Shown here in pieces: positions 53,563 to 62,100 of a stretch of 64,000 bases of DNA. Below the pieces are notes generated by a model, which saw only the letters and a list, made by a program, of their open reading frames with translations, had not been told where the DNA came from and did no database searches. A program made the position numbers and the translations under genes. The DNA is taken from contig SDZD01000015.1 in the NCBI GenBank assembly GCA_004172935.1, positions 43,057 through 107,056 of the forward strand, in the 5' to 3' direction. Every line of letters starts with the position of its first letter. Position 1 is the stretch's first letter. This DNA comes from a bacterium (GTDB lineage Bacteria; Armatimonadota; Abditibacteriia; Abditibacteriales; Abditibacteriaceae).

Positions 53563-54759
53563 ATGGCGGCCTATGCAAGCGCCGCACACAGCAAACAAAC
53601 CCCAATGAAATACCCAATTGAAAACAAAACTGTCGCCATCGTAGGCGGCGGCCCCGGCGGGCTGACACTGGCCCGCATTCTCCAGATGAACGGTGTCGAC
53701 GTGAAGGTATACGAACGTGACATCACCCGTACGGCGCGCGTTCAAGGCGCCACTTTAAACCTGAACGAAGAATCGGGGCTATTGGCCCTGCATAAAGCCA
53801 ACCTGATGGAGCAGTTCAAAGCAGCCTACCGTCCCGGTGCCGAGAAAATGGCTTTCGTCGATAAAAACGCCAATGTGGTGATAGAAGATTTCGGTGGCGG
53901 CAACCTTCAAGAAGAACGCCCCGAAATAGACAGAGGCCCGCTCCGAGAACTACTACTCGACTCTTTGCAAGAGGGCACAGTGACATGGTATTGCCAGTTC
54001 GATTCGCTTGAGCGCGTCGATGGCCAAGTGAAACTAAATTTCAAAAACGGCCAATCGCATACAGCCGATGTCGTTGTTGCAGCCGATGGAGCGAACTCGA
54101 AAATCCGCCCCTACATCACTCCTCTCAAACCCGCCTATTCGGGTGTAACAATCGTGGAAGGCACAATTTACGATGTCGAATCGGCCATTCCACGCCTTCA
54201 CCAGCTTCTTGACGGCGGGAAAATCTGCGTACTCAGCGACTCGAAAACCCTCTTCATTGTCCTGAAAGGCGACGGTAGCGCCGCCTTCTACAGCGGTCAC
54301 AAAGCCGACGAATCATGGGCGCGGGACAGCGGCATCGACTTCTCGGACAATGCTCAAGTCGTGCAATGGTTTAAAAGCGAGTTCGAGGGATGGGATGAGA
54401 TGTGGATCGAGCTATTTGAAAAAGCCGCTTCTTTCGTAGTTCGCCCGCAATACTGCGCGCCTCTCGACCAGACATGGGAAGCCCTACCCGACCTGACGAT
54501 GTTGGGCGACTCCGCGCACGTGATGCCGCCCTACGCGGGCGAAGGCGTCAACATGGCGATGCAGGATGCGCTGGAATTGGCAGAGTGTTTGTTGAGCACC
54601 GACATCGCCGATACACGCTCCGCCATTGCTGCCTACGAAGAATCGATGCGCGCCCGCGTCGCAGAAGTCGGTGCCACGACGATGGAATTTACGGACATCT
54701 TCCACTCGCCGGACGCCATCTCTCATTTCGTCGAGTTCTTCAAAACGCACGTCAACTAA
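53563..54759 (+). CDS. FAD-dependent monooxygenase of the TetX (tetracycline destructase-like) type
   Basis: 398 aa, class A flavoprotein monooxygenase. The FAD-binding 'KTVAIVGGGPGGLTLARILQ' is followed by 'VYERDITRTARVQGATLNLN', which parallels the TetX segment at that place, 'DVVVAADGANSKIRPYITPL' and the second FAD motif 'TMLGDSAHVMPPYAGEGVNM'. It is close in length to TetX and looks closer to it than to phenol hydroxylases. TetX hydroxylates tetracyclines; the substrate here is unknown and could be another polyaromatic. Divergent from a MarR regulator. Its 3' end overlaps the AlkB-like gene by 8 bp (convergent). Confidence 0.87.
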   Translation: MAAYASAAHSKQTPMKYPIENKTVAIVGGGPGGLTLARILQMNGVDVKVYERDITRTARVQGATLNLNEESGLLALHKANLMEQFKAAYRPGAEKMAFVDKNANVVIEDFGGGNLQEERPEIDRGPLRELLLDSLQEGTVTWYCQFDSLERVDGQVKLNFKNGQSHTADVVVAADGANSKIRPYITPLKPAYSGVTIVEGTIYDVESAIPRLHQLLDGGKICVLSDSKTLFIVLKGDGSAAFYSGHKADESWARDSGIDFSDNAQVVQWFKSEFEGWDEMWIELFEKAASFVVRPQYCAPLDQTWEALPDLTMLGDSAHVMPPYAGEGVNMAMQDALELAECLLSTDIADTRSAIAAYEESMRARVAEVGATTMEFTDIFHSPDAISHFVEFFKTHVN

Positions 54760-55279
54760 GCGGCTTCAAACGCCGGAAAGTCAAGCTCATCCGCGAACCA
54801 ACGCCTGCCTGTTTGAGAACGCCATGCAACCACTCATTTTGAACTGGGGCAGGCATCAATAACAACGAACCGGGCGGCATCGGCTGTTCGAAGCGCACGC
54901 CCTTGTCGTCGCGGCGGGCGAAGGTGAGGGTTCTCTGTTCTCCAAGAGAAACGATGGCAACGCCTGTTCCCTCTTCCAGAGGTTCGAGGGCATCGAAGTG
55001 GAAACCCATCGTCGAATCGCCATCAGGGTAGAAGTTAACGAGGCTGTTGTTGGGAATCCAACCGACCTTATCACCAATGGGAGCCAGCAACCGTTCCAAA
55101 GCAGCAGGAATCGGACACTTCGGGTAGCTCATCTGCGAGTAGTTGTAAGGCGCGCCGAACGAGGCGGTTCTGCGGGCGCGCATGGAGCTTTCCCAAGCGA
55201 TTGTGTCCTTGAGATGCTCGAATAGAGAAAGAGAATCGGTCACAAAGTCGGGCCAGAGATGGATGTCGGGGGTGGACAT
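54752..55279 (-). CDS. AlkB-like Fe(II)/2-oxoglutarate-dependent dioxygenase
   Basis: 175 aa. The double-stranded beta helix has the iron ligands in 'MGFHFDALEPLE' (H94, D96) and H152 ('WLHGV'), with 'SRMSLTFRRLKP' (R163, R169) for 2-oxoglutarate. 'NSLVNFYPDGDSTMG' and 'LGEQRTLTF' are typical of AlkB relatives that act on alkylated nucleic acids. The start at 55279 (MSTPDIHLWP) gives normal AlkB length; the frame is open to 55423. It lies 32 bp behind the PilZ-GH26 gene and may be co-transcribed with it. Confidence 0.85.
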   Translation of the reverse strand: MSTPDIHLWPDFVTDSLSLFEHLKDTIAWESSMRARRTASFGAPYNYSQMSYPKCPIPAALERLLAPIGDKVGWIPNNSLVNFYPDGDSTMGFHFDALEPLEEGTGVAIVSLGEQRTLTFARRDDKGVRFEQPMPPGSLLLMPAPVQNEWLHGVLKQAGVGSRMSLTFRRLKPLS

Positions 55280-55311
55280 AAAGGGGATAGTCTGACTCCC
55301 CAACCCCATTC

Positions 55312-56958
55312 TCAGTCGATGCCGCGCCCGTAATAAGGGGCTTTCCACAGGGAGCGCGCCGTCTGGGCAGTGTTCAAGGTGGAGAGCACGCGCCAGTCGG
55401 CTTCTTTGGCAGCTTCGAACCATGTCAGGCTCTCAATACGGGTGAATTTGGTGCGTAGCGTCTCATCCATATCTTTAAGCCAACTGGCCTTATCGCCGCC
55501 AGTTGAAGAGCAGCCTGTTTCGGCGATGAAGAGCGGCTTACGCGGCCACTGTTTGGAAGCCATTGCATAAGGCGCCGCGAAAATCTGCGAGAACGACTGC
55601 CAACGCGAGTGGGCAGTCGTATCGCCGAAGTTGTAGCCATCAATCCCGATAGCATCGACATAATCATCGCCGGGGTAGGCGTGCTTAGGGTCATTCCATG
55701 CAGCTTGCGGCACCGATTCGGCGTTGAAGCACCATATCCAGCGCACATTAGAGGCGCCCGCCTTGCGGAAACGATCATGGATGCGATGATAGGCGCTCAA
55801 ATAGGGTGCGGTATTGCCGCCCTGTGCCGAAATCGCCCACGGATACCAGTTGCCGTTCATCTCATGGCCGAAACGGAGCCAGACTTCGCCACCGAAGGCA
55901 CGCGCCGAGTTGGCCCATGAGTCGATGTAGGTATCGTATTTCCCGGCGGCGATATCGCGCAGTTGAACAGCATTAGGGTTACCGAAGTGCCACGGCTCCC
56001 AGGTAATCTGCAACGTCTTCCCGCGTAATCGAGCCTCACGAGCATCAAGGTCAGGAAATGGCTGGCTCCAATCGGAGAAAACTACTACCTGTGGGACTGG
56101 ACGCCCTAAAGCCGATTCAAGGTCGCGCACCACCAGTGGCCAGTTGTAGCCGTAGGGAAAAGCGACGGCAAGTTGAACGTGGGCGCCTTTAGAAGCGGGC
56201 GAGAGGTTAAGCCCCAACTTCTTCGCCTCATTCTGCCGTGCTTCGATGGCGGCGTTCATGTTGCGCGGGTCGTTGAGTCGCGCGATGTTGGAGCGCAGTT
56301 GCGTCAGTTCGGTTTGCAACTCGGCGCTCTGAAAGGCGCGGTCGATGCCTGCGCTTTTGGTTTGAACGATGATGGGCTGCGCGAGTGTTTTCAGTTTGGA
56401 TTCGGTTTGCTGCGCGGCCTTTTGCAACTTGACGATTTCAGCGTTGCGGGCCGCGACCTGAGCCGACAGCGAACGAATCGAAACTCCAGCGATGGCGACC
56501 GCACAAACAGCGGCGACGAAAGCCCCCTGCCAACGGCGACGCTTCTTCTTAGTCGAAAGTCCAGCCGCGATAGCGCGCTCACAAGCGCCGCCCGCCTTCT
56601 CATAGTCGAAGGAAAGCCCAAGCGTGAGTTGCCCCTTACCATCGTTAGAAACGCGGCACAAACGCGCGGGTATATGGTCATTAACCCCCGCACCTGCAAA
56701 ACGGACCACGAAAGCAGTTCCTGTCTCCAACGATTGGCGCCACATCGCCTCTTCGCCAGCCGGAACGATAATCTTGGCACCACCAAGCGACAGGTCGCGG
56801 GTGTAGCCCAATTCCCAGACATCGAAGCCCGCGTTCACCGCGTACTCGGTCGAAATCCAGACGGGCAACGACACTTCGAGACGACGGAAGCGACGCTCCT
56901 CGCGCGCAAACGCGGGATCATAGCCGACAGTCGAACCAGAAGCAGCAGTCAAATTCAT
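55312..56958 (-). CDS. PilZ - transmembrane - GH26-like glycoside hydrolase fusion
   Basis: 548 aa in three parts. (1) N-terminal cytoplasmic PilZ domain (~18-125) with RxxxR (R22-R26) and DxSxxG (D55, S57, G60), the c-di-GMP contact motifs. (2) A positive patch KKKRRR, a single TM (~145-162) and a coiled coil (~165-245). (3) A GH26-like TIM barrel (~258-548) with 'LRFGHEMNGNWYPW' (acid/base E366) and 'LFIAETGCSS' (nucleophile E480). The topology puts the hydrolase outside the membrane and the c-di-GMP sensor inside. This suggests second-messenger control of exopolysaccharide or beta-mannan/glucan trimming (inference). Confidence 0.85.
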   Translation of the reverse strand: MNLTAASGSTVGYDPAFAREERRFRRLEVSLPVWISTEYAVNAGFDVWELGYTRDLSLGGAKIIVPAGEEAMWRQSLETGTAFVVRFAGAGVNDHIPARLCRVSNDGKGQLTLGLSFDYEKAGGACERAIAAGLSTKKKRRRWQGAFVAAVCAVAIAGVSIRSLSAQVAARNAEIVKLQKAAQQTESKLKTLAQPIIVQTKSAGIDRAFQSAELQTELTQLRSNIARLNDPRNMNAAIEARQNEAKKLGLNLSPASKGAHVQLAVAFPYGYNWPLVVRDLESALGRPVPQVVVFSDWSQPFPDLDAREARLRGKTLQITWEPWHFGNPNAVQLRDIAAGKYDTYIDSWANSARAFGGEVWLRFGHEMNGNWYPWAISAQGGNTAPYLSAYHRIHDRFRKAGASNVRWIWCFNAESVPQAAWNDPKHAYPGDDYVDAIGIDGYNFGDTTAHSRWQSFSQIFAAPYAMASKQWPRKPLFIAETGCSSTGGDKASWLKDMDETLRTKFTRIESLTWFEAAKEADWRVLSTLNTAQTARSLWKAPYYGRGID

Positions 56959-56994
56959 CTGAAAATCAACTACCTATATGCCAAGTTCTCGCCT

Positions 56995-57119
56995 TTTGAA
57001 GCTTTTAGCTGTTGGCTATTAGCTTTTAGCCCACTCACCGAATTGTAAGCATCATGTATAGGCGAGGAAGCAGAATTCAGAAAGCTAACGGCTAATAGCC
57101 AACAGCTAAAAGCTTCAAA
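56995..57119. repeat. Long spaced inverted repeat around the 3' end of the AEC gene
   Basis: Perfect 29-bp arms, 56995-57023 and 57091-57119, separated by 67 bp. The right arm covers the last bases and stop of the AEC transporter gene; the left is just upstream of the PilZ-GH26 gene. Internally each arm repeats GGCTATTAGC/TTTAGC. It could be a terminator-scale hairpin or a small mobile-type element. Confidence 0.7.
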
Positions 57120-58125
57120 TCACCAACGCGCACCAAAACGGCACCGTCAGCAAGCACAGGGCGTAGCAAAGCAGCGAGGCGACTGGGGTTAGCTTCATGG
57201 GGATTTGGTACTGCTGGCAGAAGATGGCGACGTTCATAGCTACGGGGGCGGCAAATTCGAGCATGGTGAGCAAGCGTAGCGAGCGGTCGGCGAAGATGCT
57301 GGGAAAAAAGTGGATGAGTAGCCAGCCACAAGCGGGAATCACCACCAACTTCCAAAGCGTAACTTCGAGCGAGGCAGCACTAATTCCAAAGCCCGCCAAG
57401 CCACGTGAGGAGACTTGTCCGATGGTGCCACCCAACACGAGCGTAGCGAGTGGAACAGTGAGATCACCAAGCAAAGTGAGCGCACCGGGAGAGCGAGAGC
57501 CAAACAACATGCCCCCAATCAGCGTTTCGCGAAAAGCGTGTGAAGCACCGGGAAAAAAGCCAAACACGATGAGCGAAACCAAAGTTGCCAGCGTTGGCGG
57601 CGCCATCAGGGCGGCTTTCAAATCGAAGCCGCGTTGCCGCAACAACACCCGCGTCCCCACAGGCCAAAACGAGGCGTTAAAGAAAATGATGAACAGAAAA
57701 AGCAGAATGGCCGCATGCCCAAACTCTTCGCGCGGCACCAACCCCTGAAGCATCGGCAACACGAAGAACCCGGAGTTCTGGAAACCGATGAGCATGATCA
57801 TCTCGGCGCGCCCCTGATCTTCGCGGTAACGCCGCGAAACCAACCAGCCCAAAGCAGTCTGGGCCACTTGGAGCGCCGCCCCCGCCAACACTAAAACCCA
57901 CCAGTAAGGGTATTTCTGCGGGTCGAACTGCTCCGAAAAGCGCGACAGAATCAGGCAAGGCAGCGTCAAAAAAGCCACCAACCCCGAAAAAGCTTTGAGA
58001 GAATCCTCTTTCAGCACCCCTTTGGCGATGAGAAAATACCCCGCCACTCCCATCAAAAACACTTTCCCCGTCGCACTAAGCGCCAACTCAAAAGCGCCGC
58101 CGCGCAACAGATGCTCCCAAAACAC
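57115..58125 (-). CDS. AEC-family transporter (auxin efflux carrier type)
   Basis: 336 aa inner-membrane protein of about ten helices ('TGKVFLMGVAGYFLIAKGVL', 'SGLVAFLTLPCLILSRF', 'ALQVAQTALGWLVSRRY', 'ATLVLGGTIGQVSSRGL', 'VAPVAMNVAIFCQQYQIP'). The family exports or imports carboxylic acids such as malate or malonate; the substrate is not known. The stop falls inside the 29-bp inverted repeat. A single gene with its start 86 bp from the direct repeat region. Confidence 0.9.
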   Translation of the reverse strand: MFWEHLLRGGAFELALSATGKVFLMGVAGYFLIAKGVLKEDSLKAFSGLVAFLTLPCLILSRFSEQFDPQKYPYWWVLVLAGAALQVAQTALGWLVSRRYREDQGRAEMIMLIGFQNSGFFVLPMLQGLVPREEFGHAAILLFLFIIFFNASFWPVGTRVLLRQRGFDLKAALMAPPTLATLVSLIVFGFFPGASHAFRETLIGGMLFGSRSPGALTLLGDLTVPLATLVLGGTIGQVSSRGLAGFGISAASLEVTLWKLVVIPACGWLLIHFFPSIFADRSLRLLTMLEFAAPVAMNVAIFCQQYQIPMKLTPVASLLCYALCLLTVPFWCALVI

Positions 58126-58211
58126 GGACTAGCAGTTTGGATCCCCAACCAATTATGAGTGACAACTTCTAAGTCATGAGTGTTGAACACCCCGAATTGC
58201 CCCCACTCCAT

Positions 58212-58314
58212 CAGCCGCGCAAAGCGCGTCCTGCTGTGTCCGCGACGGCGGACAGTGGGCCGAAGGCCGAGCAGCGCGGGCTTTAGCCCTGCGGCCAATA
58301 ACACCGCGCTTTTG
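58212..58314. repeat. Direct repeat, copy 1 (structured)
   Basis: 103 bp, repeated at 58369-58471. It can form several hairpins: CGCGC/GCGCG, TGTCCGC/GCGGACA and GGGCTTTAGCCC. 58126-58211 and 58315-58368 hold no gene. Confidence 0.85.
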
Positions 58315-58368
58315 CCTTCTATCATCATACACAGAACAGATTGTCAATTTTCAATGGCTCCCCCCATC

Positions 58369-58471
58369 CAGCCGCGCGAAGCGCGTCCTGCTGTGCCCGC
58401 AAAGGTGGGCAGGTGGCCGAAGGCCGAGCAGCGCGGGCTTTAGCCCTGCGGCCAATAACACCGCGCTTTTG
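58369..58471. repeat. Direct repeat, copy 2 (structured)
   Basis: 103 bp, the same length as copy 1 and identical over the last ~50 bp. The middle hairpin differs by paired changes (TGCCCGC/GTGGGCA instead of TGTCCGC/GCGGACA). This reads like an interspersed REP/MITE-type family present elsewhere in the genome (inference). 58472-58568 is promoter-sized and shows no gene. Confidence 0.85.
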
Positions 58472-58568
58472 TCGCCTGAATTACCGTACCTTACAAACCC
58501 GCTATTCGACTCATTAATCGAAAACCCTCGCTCAAAACTCGAAAGGCTTGCCAAACTAATAGGCAACA

Positions 58569-58817
58569 ATGCCAACCTACGAATATAAATGCACCCAAGA
58601 AGGCACCGTCTTTGACGTGTGGCAGGAAGTCGGCTCCGAAGCCCCACCCTGCCCGACCTGCGGCGCTCCAACCAAAAAAGTTTTTCGACCAACGCGAACC
58701 ATCTTCAAAGGTTCGGGTTTCTACCTCACCGACACGCGCGCCGAAGCGGGCGTTGGCAAATCGGACGCAGCTCCACCCACCCCTCCTCCCGCCGCATCGG
58801 ATTCTAAATCCGACTAA
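58569..58817 (+). CDS. FmdB-family zinc ribbon protein
   Basis: 82 aa. 'MPTYEYKCTQEGTVFDVWQE' then 'PPCPTCGAPTKKVFRPTRTI' is the FmdB/SSxL-like zinc ribbon layout. The first knuckle has only one Cys (KCTQEG) where the family has CxxC, so zinc binding may be altered. The tail is Pro/Ala/Ser-rich and disordered. The function of the family is poorly known. Confidence 0.85.
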   Translation: MPTYEYKCTQEGTVFDVWQEVGSEAPPCPTCGAPTKKVFRPTRTIFKGSGFYLTDTRAEAGVGKSDAAPPTPPPAASDSKSD

Positions 58818-58841
58818 TCCCGCTCGGCTCCACCAGCCCAG

Positions 58842-58871
58842 TTGACATTCCCCAGTCGCCTCGCACATAAA
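58842..58871 (+). promoter_or_regulatory. Promoter candidate upstream of the nrdJ leader
   Basis: A perfect TTGACA at 58842-58847 and CATAAA at 58866-58871 with 18-bp spacing. Transcription from here would give a leader of nearly 280 nt before the nrdJ ATG. Confidence 0.45.
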
Positions 58872-59095
58872 AAAGAAACTGATTGGAAACATCGGTTTTG
58901 CATGTGCTGAAACGACTGGGGATAACCGCGTTCGAGATAGGGAAAATCAGCTCTATAGAAGCCTAAAAACCAACTTTTTCTTCGATTTTTTTGCAGAAGT
59001 CACTTGCGCGCCCTATCTCAACGCGCTACCTCTCGATCAATCACTAACCCGACATGTTGTGTCATCAATTTTTTCATGGCACAACATGTTGGGTT
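58850..59095 (+). promoter_or_regulatory. Structured region / possible RNA leader of nrdJ
   Basis: Three nested or successive stems. P1: CCCCAGTCG (58850)/CGACTGGGG (58913), GCACAT/ATGTGC, then AAACTGAT/ATCGGTTT around a 7-nt loop. P2: CGCGTTCGAGATAGGG (58927) with CCCTATCTCAACGCG (59011), one bulge. P3: CCCGACATGTTGTG (59048) with CACAACATGTTGGG (59080), one G-U, followed by TTTTTCTTT, which looks like a terminator. The order fits an attenuator or riboswitch-like leader. The ACATGTTGTG arms might instead be protein sites (e.g. NrdR). Part of P1 overlaps the promoter candidate, so the 5' end is uncertain. Confidence 0.45.
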
Positions 59096-59136
59096 TTTCT
59101 TTCAAAAAAAACCGCCGCACGACAGATGTGCAGCGG

Positions 59137-59142
59137 TATAAT
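59137..59142 (+). promoter_or_regulatory. Proximal -10 box of nrdJ
   Basis: A perfect TATAAT 13 bp before the nrdJ ATG, with no good -35 and no Shine-Dalgarno. Transcription from here would yield an almost leaderless mRNA. Confidence 0.5.
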
Positions 59143-59155
59143 TTTTCTCTGTCTT

Positions 59156-62100
59156 ATGCCTGAATCCACTACTTCATCAACCACGCCTTCAACCAACGGA
59201 GAGGCCACAAACGGCAAGTCGAACGGCAAAGCCGCCAAAAGCAACGGCGCCCTTCTCGAATCCCACGGCACCACTGTTACTGGCCCAGACGAAATCACCT
59301 CGCCAGAACTAAAAAACGTTGAAGTCGCTCAATCGCAGACAACCGGAACAGGCTCGACGGGTTGGACTCCCGGCTTCCGCGCCCAAACCTCAACAGAGAA
59401 GGCTTTGAAGTTCCCCCGCCACTTCACCCAGAACGGTCAAGACCCCTTCGATACCGCCCGTTGGGAAAAGCGCACAGCATCCATCACAGGCGAGAATGGC
59501 AAGTCGGTTTTCGAGCAGAAAGATTGTGAAATCCCCGCGCACTGGTCGCAATTGGCGACCAACGTCGTGGTCAGCAAATATTTTCGCGGCCCGGTCAACA
59601 CACCCCAACGCGAGACCAGCGTCAAACAAGTCATTGGCCGCGTTGCCGACACCATCCATTCATGGAGCGTAAGCGGCGGCTACTTCGCCACCCCCGAAGA
59701 CGCACAGGCATTCCGCGATGAACTGGTTTATTTGCTGTTGCACCAGTTCGGCTCCTTCAACTCGCCAGTGTGGTTCAACCTCGGCGTAAAAGGCTCCAAA
59801 GCACAGGCATCGGCCTGCTTCATCAACTCGGTTTACGACGATATGGAGTCGATCATGGAGTTGGCCGCAACCGAGGCCCGCTTGTTCAAAGGCGGCTCCG
59901 GCGCTGGCACCAACCTCTTCCGCATCCGTTCGTCACGCGAACAGCTCAGCGGCGGCGGCATCGCTTCCGGCCCCGTCTCCTTCATGCGCGGCTGGGACGC
60001 CTTCGCGGGCGCCATCAAATCGGGCGGTACCACACGCCGCGCCGCCAAGATGGTCATCCTCAACGCCGACCACCCCGACATCGCCGAATTTATCGTCTGC
60101 AAAGCCAACGAAGAGAAGAAGGCATGGGCCTTGATTGATGCTGGCTACAACGGCGGCTTCAACGTGCCGGGCGGCGCTTACGACTCGGTCGATTTCCAGA
60201 ACGCCAACCACTCGGTTCGTGTCACCGATGAGTTCATGCGCGCCGCCGAAAACAACGCGCATTGGACTACCCGCGCCGTCACCACGGGCAAAATCGTCGA
60301 AACGCTCAACGCCCGCGACCTGCTGCACTCCATCGCCGAAACCACTCACATCTGCGGCGACCCCGGCTTGCAGTACGACACCACGCTCAACGACTGGCAC
60401 ACCTGCCCGAACACGGGCCGCATCAACGCCTCCAACCCCTGCTCCGAGTTCGTCTTCTTGGACGACACCGCTTGCAACCTCGCGTCCATCAACCTGCTCA
60501 AGTTCTACAACTTGGAAACAGGCCACTTCGACGCGCAGGGCTACGTCAAGGCGTGCGAAACCTTCATCTCGGCGCAGGAAATCATCGTCTCGTTCGCGTC
60601 CTACCCCACCGCCAAAATCGCCGAGAACTCGGAATTGTTCCGTCCACTCGGTTTAGGTTACTGCAACATCGGCGCTTTGCTGATGGCGATGGGCCTCGCC
60701 TACGACTCCGACGAGGGCCGCGCCGTAGCCGGTGGCCTCACCGCCATCATGACGGGCGCTGCTTATCGCCAGTCGGCCCGCATCGCTCGCAACACCGGGC
60801 CATTCGAGGGCTTCGCTCGCAACCGCGAACCAATGCTGCGCGTTATCGGCAAACACCGCGACGCCGTGGGCCGCATCGACCATTCGTTGGTCGCCCCCAA
60901 CGTCATGGAAGAGGCGCACAAGTGCTGGGACGAGGCGTTGCTGCTCGGCCAGAAGTACGGCTACCGCAACTCGCAGACAACGGTGTTGGCTCCCACCGGA
61001 ACCATCTCGTTCATGATGGACGCCGACACAACCGGCGTTGAACCCGACATCGCTCTCGTCAAATACAAGAAGCTCGTCGGCGGCGGCTTGCTGAAAATCG
61101 TCAACCAGACGGTGCCCGCTGCACTTCGCAAACTCGGCTACGACGAGAACGAGATTCAGGCGATTATCGAGTACATCGACAAGAACGACACCATCGAAGG
61201 CGCGCCACAAATCCGCGACGAAGATTTGTCGGTCTTCGACTGCGCTTTCAAAGCCATGAACGGCGTGCGCTCCATCCACCACATGGGCCACGTGAAAATG
61301 ATGGCAGCGGCACAGCCCTTCCTTTCGGGCGCCATCTCCAAAACCGTCAACATGCCTCAGGACTGCACGGTTGAGGAAATCATGGACGCTTACATCCAGT
61401 CGTGGAAATTGGGCGTTAAAGCGGTCGCGATTTACCGCGATGGCTCCAAGCGCACCCAACCACTCTCGACTTCGACCGACGCCCAAAAAGCCGATAAGAA
61501 AGAAGCCGAAGTCAAGCGCGCTTTGCGTCGCAAATTGCCAGACGAGCGCCAGAGCATCACCCACAAGTTCTCCATCGCCGGACAGGAAGGCTACTTCATG
61601 GTCGGCTTGTACGAGGACGGTTCTCCAGGCGAAATCTTCATCAAGATGTCGAAAGAGGGCAGCACCATTTCGGGATTGATGGACTCCTTCGCCGTCGCGA
61701 TCTCGATGTGCTTGCAGTACGGAGTTCCGTTGCGCGTCTTGGTCAACAAGTTCTCGCACACCCGCTTCGAACCCAGCGGCTACACCACCAACCGCGACAT
61801 CCCGCTCGCCAAATCGCTGATGGACTACATCTTCCGCTGGTTCGACCAGAAGTTCCACCCCAACGGCGATAACGGCTACTTCGGCAAACCCGCTCCTTCA
61901 GTAGAAGGTGAGGCCGAACCAAAAAAAGCTGAACGGGCGCCCGCCACAGCGCAAGCGCCCAAAGCCTCGGCCCTACCAACCCTGTTCTCAGCCGCCACCC
62001 ATGAAGAAGGCGCCCGCAACGGCAACCTAGCCGACGCCCAGGCCTCCCTCATGCAAAGCCAGAGCGACAGCCCCCCCTGCCCCAACTGCGGCGCCATCAC

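Noticed and set aside
58212..58471. CRISPR array
   Set aside because: Only two repeats of 103 bp with internal hairpins; no short regular repeat-spacer pattern and no cas genes in the window.
58842..59155. Cobalamin riboswitch before nrdJ
   Set aside because: No B12-box-like sequence is present, and B12-dependent RNR genes are not the usual targets of that riboswitch.
60653..61858. 401-codon minus-strand ORF inside nrdJ
   Set aside because: Antisense shadow of a gene with clear class II RNR motifs.
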